From Muribaculaceae bacterium (GTDB lineage Bacteria > Bacteroidota > Bacteroidia > Bacteroidales > Muribaculaceae): a stretch of 64,000 nt of DNA. This document shows positions 58,015 to 64,000 of this stretch, one piece after another. The notes under the pieces were generated by a model. That model did no database searches, was not told the origin of the DNA, and saw only the letters and a program-made list of their open reading frames with translations. Positions within the stretch are counted from its first letter, which is position 1; every line of letters begins with the position of its first letter. Made by a program: the position numbers and the translations under genes. The stretch is from positions 18,898-82,897 of the forward strand of contig JAFYYG010000047.1 of the NCBI GenBank assembly GCA_017557625.1, given 5' to 3'.

Positions 58015-58116
58015 ATCAAAGACAAAGATTTTGATTTTTATCTCAGAAGCGCAGCTAATAATACAAACTCATGTTAGAGCGTGTACAAACAACATTAACA
58101 ACTTGCATACAACCAA

Positions 58117-58145
58117 AACAACATATTATAAAAACATATGTTGTT
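58117..58145 (-). terminator. terminator-like hairpin after ung
   Basis: CAACATAT and ATATGTTG arms around a short A/T loop between ung and the LysM promoter. Moderate stem, T-rich exit. The remaining part of this 300-bp gap has no gene. Confidence 0.5.
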
Positions 58146-58210
58146 CAGGTTTTTGTCATGTTATTGGGGTTGTCTTTTATAACGGTATAACGCGAAACGC
58201 GTAGTAAAAG

Positions 58211-58873
58211 TCACCACGCAATCGGGGTCATGCCGTTGCGGCTCAGGTAGTCGTTGGCAAGCGAGAAGTGGTGGTTGCCGAAGAAGCCTCGATAGGCACT
58301 CAGGGGAGACGGATGAGGTGAGGTAAGTACGAGATGGCGGGTTCGATCAATCATGCTGCCCTTGCGAATGGCATAGCTGCCCCACAGGATGAAAACCAAA
58401 TGCTCACGATGAGCTGAGAGATGTGCTATCACCTCGTCGGTGAAGAGTTCCCATCCGCGATTCTGGTGCGAGCCTGCACGGTGAGCCTGGACGGTTAGGG
58501 TGGAATTGAGCAGCAGCACTCCCTGTCGTGCCCAGCGACTGAGGTCGCCACTTGCGGGAATGGGGGCGCCAGTGTCATCATGTATCTCCTTGAATATGTT
58601 CTGCAGCGACGGCGGAAAGGGCACACCGTCATTGACCGAGAAGCACAGCCCATTGGCCTGTCCGTCGTCATGATAGGGGTCCTGTCCAAGTATCACAACC
58701 TTCACCTCGTTAAATGGTGTGGCATCGAAAGCGGCAAATATCTGCCTGCCTGGTGGGAATACCCGAGTAGTCCGGTACTGCTCACGCACAAACTCGGTAA
58801 GCCTCACAAAGTAGTCCTTTTCCCACACGTCGGTAAGCTCAGTGCGCCAACTCTCCTCAATTCTCACTGTCAT
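58211..58873 (-). CDS. ung: uracil-DNA glycosylase, family 1
   Basis: 220 residues. The catalytic water-activating segment is GQDPYHDDGQANGLCFSV with D65; the DNA-intercalation loop is HPSPLSAYRGFFGNHHFS near 185-202. FPPSLQNIFKEIHDDTG and LLLNSTLTVQAHRAGSHQNRG fit family 1. It removes uracil from DNA at the start of base-excision repair. It is a single gene, divergent from the tRNA, whose promoter overlaps its upstream region. Confidence 0.97.
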   Translation of the reverse strand: MTVRIEESWRTELTDVWEKDYFVRLTEFVREQYRTTRVFPPGRQIFAAFDATPFNEVKVVILGQDPYHDDGQANGLCFSVNDGVPFPPSLQNIFKEIHDDTGAPIPASGDLSRWARQGVLLLNSTLTVQAHRAGSHQNRGWELFTDEVIAHLSAHREHLVFILWGSYAIRKGSMIDRTRHLVLTSPHPSPLSAYRGFFGNHHFSLANDYLSRNGMTPIAW

Positions 58874-58914
58874 AGGTCATTTTATTTTAAGATGATGAAA
58901 TACCTCATTTCATT

Positions 58915-58946
58915 TTTGCAAAGATACAAAATATTCACTACTTTTG
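58915..58946 (+). promoter_or_regulatory. promoter of tRNA-Arg
   Basis: TTTG (58915-58918), 20-nt spacer, TACTTTTG (58939-58946). Predicted start is about 20 nt before the mature tRNA. Confidence 0.7.
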
Positions 58947-58974
58947 CACCGCATTTTGCAAAAAAGTGTGTCAC

Positions 58975-59046
58975 GGGCCCATAGTTCAATGGATAGAATA
59001 AAGGATTCCGGTTCCTTCGATTGGGGTTCGACTCCCCATGGGCCTA
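58975..59046 (+). tRNA. tRNA-Arg(CCG)
   Basis: A 72-nt cloverleaf without encoded CCA. Acceptor GGGCCCA/TGGGCCT (one wobble), D arm GTTC/GAAT, anticodon arm AAGGA-TTCCGGT-TCCTT with anticodon CCG, variable CGAT, T arm TGGGG-TTCGACT-CCCCA. The discriminator A is 59046. It reads CGG codons for arginine. No att-type repeat is visible in the next 100 bp. Confidence 0.93.
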
Positions 59047-59095
59047 CTTTTTCAATGCACAATGCATAATTCACAGTACACAATAGCGTCAAAAA

Positions 59096-59127
59096 TGAGG
59101 GTGTGCCTGAATTTTGACACACCCTCA
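59096..59127. terminator. terminator between tRNA and the convergent lipoprotein gene
   Basis: TGAGGGTGTG (59096-59105) pairs with CACACCCTCA (59118-59127), AT-rich flanks on both sides. Same core as the 5247-5313 hairpin. Confidence 0.8.
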
Positions 59128-59161
59128 TATTTAATTTAATAAGAATACTATTCGTAAGCTA

Positions 59162-60679
59162 TTATTTCATGCTAAAAGTAAAGTAGTCGATCTTACTGAG
59201 GATTTCATCAAAGGCTTTTGCGGCCTTTTTATCGCTACCAGTGAAACCTCCGGAAAATTCTAATAATCCTCTGAAATTAAAGAATAGAACGAAATTTCGG
59301 TCATCAACCAGTGACATCAGTCCTGAAGACACTTGGTCATCAGCTTTCTCAAATGCTGTCGACATCATTGACTCTCTGTTAGTAAAGAATAACGCTCCAT
59401 TATTGTTTCCAAACCAAAATTCATTGTCAAAGCAATATCCTCCGTTAACCTCTCTTAAGGATGACGAGCTACCATAGCCTGACCCATAGCCGCTTCCATA
59501 TCCGTAGTCATCATCAAATTGTTCTGATTCATTATATTGAGTTGGAGCATAGGTGCTGTAAGCAGAGTCTTGATAGCCATAATAGTCATCGTCAACATAT
59601 GGATTAGAACGCCCATGACTTTGCTTTAACAATTCTGCTAATCTGTTTGCAGTATCATCCTTGCTTTCGACAGCGAACATAAAATTCTCAGGAGCGACAA
59701 AATAAGCAACGAGATCTCCATCTATATCTTCTGCAATTTCAAGAAGCGCCGAAACCATTTCTTTCTCATCAGATCCCAACATATCCATCAACTTTGCCTC
59801 CTTTAAGGTCTTGAATATATAGTTTGATGCCTTCTTGCCATCTAAGCTGGCAACACATCCTCCAAGCGCATCTTCAGGAACAGATTCTATACCCTTCTTT
59901 CCTGGCGACTTAAACATCTCCCTAGCGTTGTCTATCTGTTTTTGGACTTTACTGTCGCTAGATTCCGCCAAGAGCTCGAAATCGCAAACGCCATCGGAGA
60001 ATGAACCTTCAATGCCAAACGTCATAGTAGTAAGATCTTTAATCTTGTCTTTGTATTCAGGGTATTGTCTGCCAGCTAATTTGATAACGTCATCCGAAAT
60101 TATTGACATGTCGGCATAGAGGCAAGCAAACGACTTGGACTCACTGACTTTTTTAAATAATTCGTTATCATCAAGATCTCCTTTATATTCTTTATTCATG
60201 ATACTCTTTATCTCATCTTTGGCATCGTTTTCTGGTGTGACAATAAGTACCAAAGCATCTTTGTTGAGACCTATTGCCATCTCATTTTCAGCAAAATAAT
60301 CAAAGCCATCATCTTCTTTAAATTTGACTTTTCCTTTTTTCCTCAACCATTTTTTCACATCGTCTTTGTCATCAACCTTAGCCACAATGCCGAAAGTGTA
60401 CTTAAGGCCTTCACCACGCCCAAACATATAGATAGGTACCTTGACATCAAGTCCCATATCCTCTATTGACGCAGCATCTTTACCAAGGTATTTCTTGATG
60501 TCTTCCATCAACTTGTCTTTGTCGGCGCCAGTCTGCTCAAAGAAAGCTTTAACGTCGATTTTTCCCAGAATCTTACTGTCGACGGGGATGTACTGCTTGT
60601 GCTTCTCGCTACAGCATGAAGACATTACAAGGGCAACAACCATTGCCAATAAAAACACTAATCTTTTGATTTTTTCCAT
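59162..60679 (-). CDS. DUF4836-like lipoprotein
   Basis: 505 residues. Lipobox LVMSSCCSEK (C21 or C22). The mature part fits DUF4836: HKQYIPVDSKILGKIDVKAF near the start and a long alpha/beta body with FSDGVCDFELLAESSDSKV. Residues about 375-430 form a low-complexity Tyr/Gly/Ser stretch with GYGSGYGSGYGSSS, probably a flexible linker, before a C-terminal domain starting VNGGYCFDNEFWFGNNNGAL. Envelope protein of unknown job. A -7-like CAAAATTA is at 60717-60724. Confidence 0.83.
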   Translation of the reverse strand: MEKIKRLVFLLAMVVALVMSSCCSEKHKQYIPVDSKILGKIDVKAFFEQTGADKDKLMEDIKKYLGKDAASIEDMGLDVKVPIYMFGRGEGLKYTFGIVAKVDDKDDVKKWLRKKGKVKFKEDDGFDYFAENEMAIGLNKDALVLIVTPENDAKDEIKSIMNKEYKGDLDDNELFKKVSESKSFACLYADMSIISDDVIKLAGRQYPEYKDKIKDLTTMTFGIEGSFSDGVCDFELLAESSDSKVQKQIDNAREMFKSPGKKGIESVPEDALGGCVASLDGKKASNYIFKTLKEAKLMDMLGSDEKEMVSALLEIAEDIDGDLVAYFVAPENFMFAVESKDDTANRLAELLKQSHGRSNPYVDDDYYGYQDSAYSTYAPTQYNESEQFDDDYGYGSGYGSGYGSSSSLREVNGGYCFDNEFWFGNNNGALFFTNRESMMSTAFEKADDQVSSGLMSLVDDRNFVLFFNFRGLLEFSGGFTGSDKKAAKAFDEILSKIDYFTFSMK

Positions 60680-60776
60680 AGTAAAACGTTTTTAATTTGT
60701 AATTAATTTTTCGGCACAAAATTAATCACAACTACTAAAAAAAGCAAAAAATTTTAGACAAAAAAAAACAATTATT

Positions 60777-61487
60777 TCACAAATTTAGATAAAAATCACG
60801 TGTGAGAGTGATATATTGCTTAGAATAAGCCCCATTGGCGAGCTTTATGATAATTTGCTCTTCTATAGTTTTGACTGAAGATTTCACAAATTCCCACATC
60901 AGGCGTTTGGGAGCAGACTCTTCTACTGGCACCACCCTGGCGAGACGTTTTATCGACATGCCGGTTTTTACGAGACATCGCCTTATGCTCATCTCCTGTT
61001 CCACAGGAGAGATGAAAGCTAAAATGCCGTCATCGGCAAGTAAAAGTTTTGATTTGTCTATGAGCTGCTCCATCGTGAGTGTTACTGAATGCCGTGCCAT
61101 GTTCCTGCTATAGTCGGGAGCCATCACATTTTCAGTGAAGAATGGAGGATTGGAAACAATCAAGTCAAACGGCTCTTGAGCGAAGTAGCCGTTGAAGTCG
61201 GCAACCGAAGCCTCTACCCTATCGCCCCAAGGCGAATTAGTGATATTGACCATCGCCTCCTCAACGGCATCACAGTCGATGTCGATCGCCATGATGGTGG
61301 CATCAGGTTTGCGCTGAGCAACCATCAGCGCGATAAGTCCGCAACCCGTTCCCACGTCAAGAATCCGCTGGGCACCAGCCACATCGCACCAAGCGCCCAG
61401 CAGCACGCCATCAGTGCCCACCTTCATCGCCGTCTTGTCGTTGAGAAGGCAGAATTGCTTAAACTTGAATATCTTCTCACGTGCCAT
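60777..61487 (-). CDS. trmN6: tRNA1(Val) (adenine37-N6)-methyltransferase
   Basis: 236 residues. AdoMet-binding motif I ILDVGTGCGLIALMVAQ (about 42-58), acidic loop MAIDIDCDAVE, and NPPFF (NPPF) around 112-116, typical of N6-adenine methyltransferases of the TrmN6/YfiC group. The start MAREKIFKFKQF and the FKQFCLLNDKTAMKVGTDGV segment are family marks. Methylates A37 of tRNA-Val1. It is followed leftward by 97 bp without a gene, then the lipoprotein gene. Right of it lies the boundary of the probable mobile element. Confidence 0.93.
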   Translation of the reverse strand: MAREKIFKFKQFCLLNDKTAMKVGTDGVLLGAWCDVAGAQRILDVGTGCGLIALMVAQRKPDATIMAIDIDCDAVEEAMVNITNSPWGDRVEASVADFNGYFAQEPFDLIVSNPPFFTENVMAPDYSRNMARHSVTLTMEQLIDKSKLLLADDGILAFISPVEQEMSIRRCLVKTGMSIKRLARVVPVEESAPKRLMWEFVKSSVKTIEEQIIIKLANGAYSKQYITLTRDFYLNL

Positions 61488-61518
61488 ACACCAAAATCAA
61501 TAAAGTGCTTAACAAAAA

Positions 61519-61544
61519 ACTGGATGAGCCAGCCCATCCAGTTT
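61519..61544 (-). terminator. terminator-like stem right of trmN6
   Basis: AAACTGGATG pairs with CATCCAGTTT around AGCCAGCC-type loop bases; reading leftward it exits in TTTTTTG. It probably ends the leftward repressor transcript, or is part of the element boundary. Confidence 0.6.
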
Positions 61545-61720
61545 CGTTGTTTTGCGGAAAGACAGGGATTCTCCGCTAAAAAACCGTTTGAGCAACACCC
61601 ACTGATTATCAGATAGTTACATTTTTCAAAAAGCCCGATTTTTGCCATTTTTCACCTACTACCGTCCCTGTAGCGTCCCGGTACGCAGGTGCTATAAGCC
61701 TCTGATAGACTGTTAATAAA
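61545..61720. other. 176-bp region without a gene, possible element boundary
   Basis: I see no gene. It contains GGGATTCTCCGCTAAAAAAC, CACTGATTATCAGATAGTTA and CGTCCCTGTAGCGTCCCGGT, a mosaic of small inverted parts (CTGATTATCAG). It lies exactly between housekeeping trmN6 and the repressor/primase module, so it is the natural place for an attachment or end site. No target duplication can be identified from one end. Confidence 0.35.
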
Positions 61721-61723
61721 CCC

Positions 61724-62113
61724 TTAATTTTTTGTAGAAATTACATCATTTAATTTTTCCAAAAGCTGGATTCTCGCCTCTTTCTCACGTAGGCGTTCCT
61801 CTTTTTCTTTAAGCATTTCATCACGGAATTGGAGTTGCTCACGCATATGAGCAACCTGATTTCGAAGTTGGGAAATGCTTAGACTTTTCAGCTCTTCCTC
61901 AGTAGAAATCTCAACCCCCTCCCTTATAAATAAGGTGTCAATTGATACTCCAAGAAAGTCCGCTATCGCCTCTAGTCGTCTTGCTGAAGGATTACCAGTC
62001 ACAAGCGAATTAACTGATGTCTGCTTAGGATTCATACCTATGGCTCGCAGAAGATCCCCATAAGGTATATTCTTCCTGTCTAACAGTTCTTTAATGATTT
62101 TTCCGTTGTACAT
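61724..62113 (-). CDS. XRE-family repressor with C-terminal coiled coil
   Basis: 129 residues. A Cro/C1-like helix-turn-helix (about 5-65): GDLLRAIGMNPKQTSVNSLV, then NPSARRLEAIADFLGVSIDT. A coiled coil (about 80-125) with LRNQVAHMREQLQFRDEMLK and a run of KEKEERLREKEAR heptads gives oligomerisation. It faces away from the primase operon, like a phage or ICE immunity repressor. Promoter at 62194-62225, operator-like palindrome at 62145-62166. Probably controls both directions. Confidence 0.85.
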   Translation of the reverse strand: MYNGKIIKELLDRKNIPYGDLLRAIGMNPKQTSVNSLVTGNPSARRLEAIADFLGVSIDTLFIREGVEISTEEELKSLSISQLRNQVAHMREQLQFRDEMLKEKEERLREKEARIQLLEKLNDVISTKN

Positions 62114-62144
62114 TTTTAATTTGGACTTAATTTTTTTCTCAAAA

Positions 62145-62166
62145 AATCTTACTTTTATATAAGATT
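62145..62166. promoter_or_regulatory. operator-like inverted repeat
   Basis: AATCTTA (62145-62151) and TAAGATT (62160-62166) around 8 nt. A related TAAGTCTTA is at 62200-62208, across the -7 region of the leftward promoter. Likely binding sites of the XRE repressor. Confidence 0.5.
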
Positions 62167-62193
62167 GTTTTGGAAATTTATATTACTTTTGTG

Positions 62194-62225
62194 CAAAATT
62201 AAGTCTTATTGTTGAACTATACAAA
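62194..62225 (-). promoter_or_regulatory. promoter of the XRE repressor gene
   Basis: Reading leftward: TTTG (complement of 62222-62225), 20-nt spacer, TAATTTTG (complement of 62194-62201). The rightward -7 TACTTTTG (62184-62191) is next to it, so the two promoters face apart and overlap the operator sites. Confidence 0.6.
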
Positions 62226-62242
62226 TTTTGAACGGTTTTTTT

Positions 62243-62434
62243 ATGAACATTTTGAAAAAATATTACATTCAGTTGTCAAGGTACGACAAGAGTCGGTTCC
62301 GTGAAGCTCTCTTACATGCTTGCGGATGGTCCTACGGCACATTCTATTACAAGATGAAGCATGGGAACTTTTCTAAGTTAGAGTACAAAGAAGTTAATGA
62401 TTACATAAAAGCATTCTTTTTTAGAGATGAGTAG
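62243..62434 (+). CDS. small basic element protein, unknown function
   Basis: 63 residues from ATG 62243 (an in-frame TTG at 62228 is less likely). Lys/Tyr-rich helical peptide with RYDKSRFREALLHACGWSYG and YYKMKHGNFSKLEYKEVNDY. The layout of a helix, W-S-x-x-T-F-Y-Y-K and a late helix suggests a small DNA-binding (HTH-like) protein, but no family is recognised. It overlaps the next gene by 8 bp (62427-62434). Confidence 0.7.
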   Translation: MNILKKYYIQLSRYDKSRFREALLHACGWSYGTFYYKMKHGNFSKLEYKEVNDYIKAFFFRDE

Positions 62435-62678
62435 CCTATTTGACAGTTACCACACAGTAAAGGAGTGGGAAGATGCAGCCGAGAAAGACGGACGCATAAC
62501 ATTCAACGCCGTCTATTATGTCATGGGCAAGAGAGTTCTTGATCATGTGACTGGCATCGTGAGAATTGAACAGGCTGATGGTAAGACAGCACATCGGTGT
62601 GTAATGTGGCACAGCGACGGCCAATGTTTTGTTGGCAAGGAACGTCTGCCAGAGTATGACATCAACTTCAATGATTGA
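62427..62678 (+). CDS. small element protein, unknown function
   Basis: 83 residues. No signal. A compact alpha/beta pattern: SYHTVKEWEDAAEKDGRITF, AVYYVMGKRVLDHVTGIVRI and HRCVMWHSDGQCFVGKERLP. It overlaps both neighbours (62427-62434 and 62671-62678), so the three frames are translated as a coupled early operon. No family recognised. Position before a primase suggests a replication or regulatory accessory. Confidence 0.7.
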   Translation: MSSLFDSYHTVKEWEDAAEKDGRITFNAVYYVMGKRVLDHVTGIVRIEQADGKTAHRCVMWHSDGQCFVGKERLPEYDINFND

Positions 62679-64000
62679 TGAGAGAACCATAGAGAGCATT
62701 CTTGACCGCGTTGACATAGTTGATGTGGTTAGTCGCTATGTGCCTGACCTCAAACAGAAAGGGAGCAACTATCAATGTTGTTGCCCATTCCATAGCGAGC
62801 GCACACCTTCTTTTATAGTGAACAAGGCAAGAAATACCTGGCACTGCTTCGGCGCATGCGCTGAAGGAGGCAATGCCATAAAGTTCGTGATGAAGTACAA
62901 TCACTACACTTTTCCTGAAGCCGTGAAGGAATTGGCTGGAATGTGCGGAGTCACCATAGAAGAAAATAAGGAAAAGCCTTCTACAGAACAAATAGAGAAG
63001 AACAAGAAACGAGAGGCTATGCTTATCGCATACGAGGTTCTGCAAAGGTTCTTTGAAGGTCAACTGAGGGCTAGTGATGAAGAATCAGTAAAAGCGCATT
63101 CCTATGCCGTGAAGCGGTGGAATAGTGATTTTATTCAAGAATGTGGAATAGGCTATGCTCCCAAGAACAGCCAACTTCTGATCAGATATTCAGAGGCAAA
63201 CAACATTTCCACAAAACTGCTCATGGAAATGGACTTGCTGAGACAGTCAGAGAGGGATGGCCACCTGTACGCTTTCTTCCGTGAACGCATCATGATTCCT
63301 ATACGTGACCGTTTCAGCAGGATCATCGGTTACACGGCTCGATATATCGGGAACAACACAGATGCACCTAAATATCTTAACTCCTCTTCTTCCCTGCTAT
63401 ACAACAAGGAAAAGTCGGTATTCGGAATACACCTGGCAACAAGAGCTGCCGTGAAAGAGAATAAATGCTATCTCGTTGAAGGGGCTCCTGATGTGTTGAG
63501 ACTGCAAGCCATCGGAGCTAACAACGTTGCCGCCTCTCTCGGCTCTGCATGGACGGACAATCAGCTGAAGCTGCTGAAACGGTTGACGACAAAACTATGT
63601 TTCCTGCCAGATGCAGACCCACCAAAGAGTGATGAACCGTATGGCACTGGTATAGCTGCAGTAATAAAGAATGCTCTGCTTGCTATCGAAAATGGTTTTG
63701 AGGTCACAGTTAAGGAGATTCCTCTGGCAATCGGTGGACAGAAGAATGACCCCGACTCTTATTGTACTAGCAAGAAGATACTTGACAACATCAATGAGGA
63801 AGATTTCATCTTGTGGTATGCAAGTAAACTTTTCACTGATGGAGCGACACAAGATGAAAAGAGTAACGCTGTTGTCACTATCGCAAATCTTGTTGCATCG
63901 ATAAATGATGATGTCAAGCAGTCCATGTATATTGACACGCTCCACAAAATAATGCCGGGGAAGGCGATGTGGAGAAATGCCATCAAATCGGCTAAGAGAC
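62671..64000 (+). CDS. CHC2-TOPRIM DNA primase of a mobile element (runs off window)
   Basis: About 443 codons are visible, with no stop. The CHC2 zinc finger ligands are C38, H41, C59 and C63 (CPFHSERTPSF and HCFGACAEGGNAIKF). The RNA-polymerase core has RERIMIPIRDRFSRIIGYTA and DAPKYLNSS. The TOPRIM motif has Glu in VEGAPDVL (about 270) and DADP (about 313-316) in FLPDADPPK, with KNDPDSY following. A bacterial DnaG would be longer before TOPRIM and would sit beside other replication genes. The operon start, XRE divergent repressor and overlapping small genes point to a prophage or integrative element primase. A helicase may follow outside the window. Confidence 0.9.
   Translation, partial: MIDERTIESILDRVDIVDVVSRYVPDLKQKGSNYQCCCPFHSERTPSFIVNKARNTWHCFGACAEGGNAIKFVMKYNHYTFPEAVKELAGMCGVTIEENKEKPSTEQIEKNKKREAMLIAYEVLQRFFEGQLRASDEESVKAHSYAVKRWNSDFIQECGIGYAPKNSQLLIRYSEANNISTKLLMEMDLLRQSERDGHLYAFFRERIMIPIRDRFSRIIGYTARYIGNNTDAPKYLNSSSSLLYNKEKSVFGIHLATRAAVKENKCYLVEGAPDVLRLQAIGANNVAASLGSAWTDNQLKLLKRLTTKLCFLPDADPPKSDEPYGTGIAAVIKNALLAIENGFEVTVKEIPLAIGGQKNDPDSYCTSKKILDNINEEDFILWYASKLFTDGATQDEKSNAVVTIANLVASINDDVKQSMYIDTLHKIMPGKAMWRNAIKSAKR

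Noticed and set aside
58975-59161. tRNA-Arg as attachment site of an element
   Set aside because: No partial copy of the tRNA 3' end and no integrase on either side; the mobile-looking genes begin 2.6 kb further right.
61424-61648. A 74-codon minus-strand frame bridging trmN6 start and the element boundary
   Set aside because: Most of it overlaps trmN6 in another frame; no ribosome site or family.

Overview
The window reads as chromosomal DNA of a gut-type Bacteroidales bacterium, most likely in or near Muribaculaceae/Prevotellaceae. That is inferred from family content and signals, because no 16S is present. The signals are Bacteroidota promoters (TTTG, about 18-20 nt, TAnnTTTG) before many genes, and a UpxY-type NusG paralog. 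Secreted proteins carry type IX-like C-terminal tails, there are several PorT-like barrels, and one protein has BspA-like leucine-rich repeats. Most coding sequence is moderate in G+C; 30-36 kb is clearly more AT-rich.

Layout. 0-4.2 kb: the 5' part of trpS and a SWIM/SNF2 helicase, both leftward. 4.4-11.7 kb: four rightward secreted proteins. Two are paralogs with a type IX-like tail, one combines dockerin, cohesin-like domain and tail, and one has six cohesin-like domains plus a dockerin. 11.9-17.6 kb, leftward: UpxY, gmd and fcl (GDP-L-fucose synthesis), then nfnA and nfnB (electron-bifurcating transhydrogenase). 17.8-29.3 kb: dgt, then a dockerin-tailed LRR protein, a dockerin-tailed M6 protease, a leftward PQQ-propeller lipoprotein and a dockerin-tailed phosphodiester glycosidase. 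29.3-36.4 kb: an AT-rich accessory stretch of small lipoproteins, most preceded by a near-identical leader, with an AbiEii-type pair and a HigB/HigA pair whose toxin has an in-frame TGA. 36.4-41.2 kb: Fe-type SOD, lipoproteins, a regulator/membrane pair, TfoX-like and FMN-reductase genes. 41.3-55.2 kb: clpB, a SusE/F-like dockerin protein, three tandem beta-barrel paralogs, a TolB-like propeller with a dockerin-tailed amidase, a DUF3127 SSB-like protein, rsfS, ftsH and a 3D/RlpA-like protein. 55.2-61.5 kb: PorT-like barrel, LysM receptor-like protein, ung, tRNA-Arg(CCG), DUF4836-like lipoprotein, trmN6. 61.7-64 kb: a divergent repressor/early-gene module with a CHC2-TOPRIM primase running off the end, which looks like the edge of a prophage or integrative element.

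The most interesting theme is a possible cellulosome-like surface assembly. One protein has six cohesin-like domains and a dockerin, its operon neighbour joins a dockerin and a cohesin-like domain to a type IX-like surface tail, and five further secreted proteins in the window end in near-uniform dockerins. The cargo (protease, amidase, phosphodiester glycosidase, LRR adhesin, carbohydrate-binding-like protein) differs from that of classical cellulosomes. The second theme is the 30-36 kb array, where a shared promoter/leader module precedes unrelated small genes and in several copies is empty or interrupted by toxin-antitoxin modules. All functional statements come from reading motifs and context; no database search was run.
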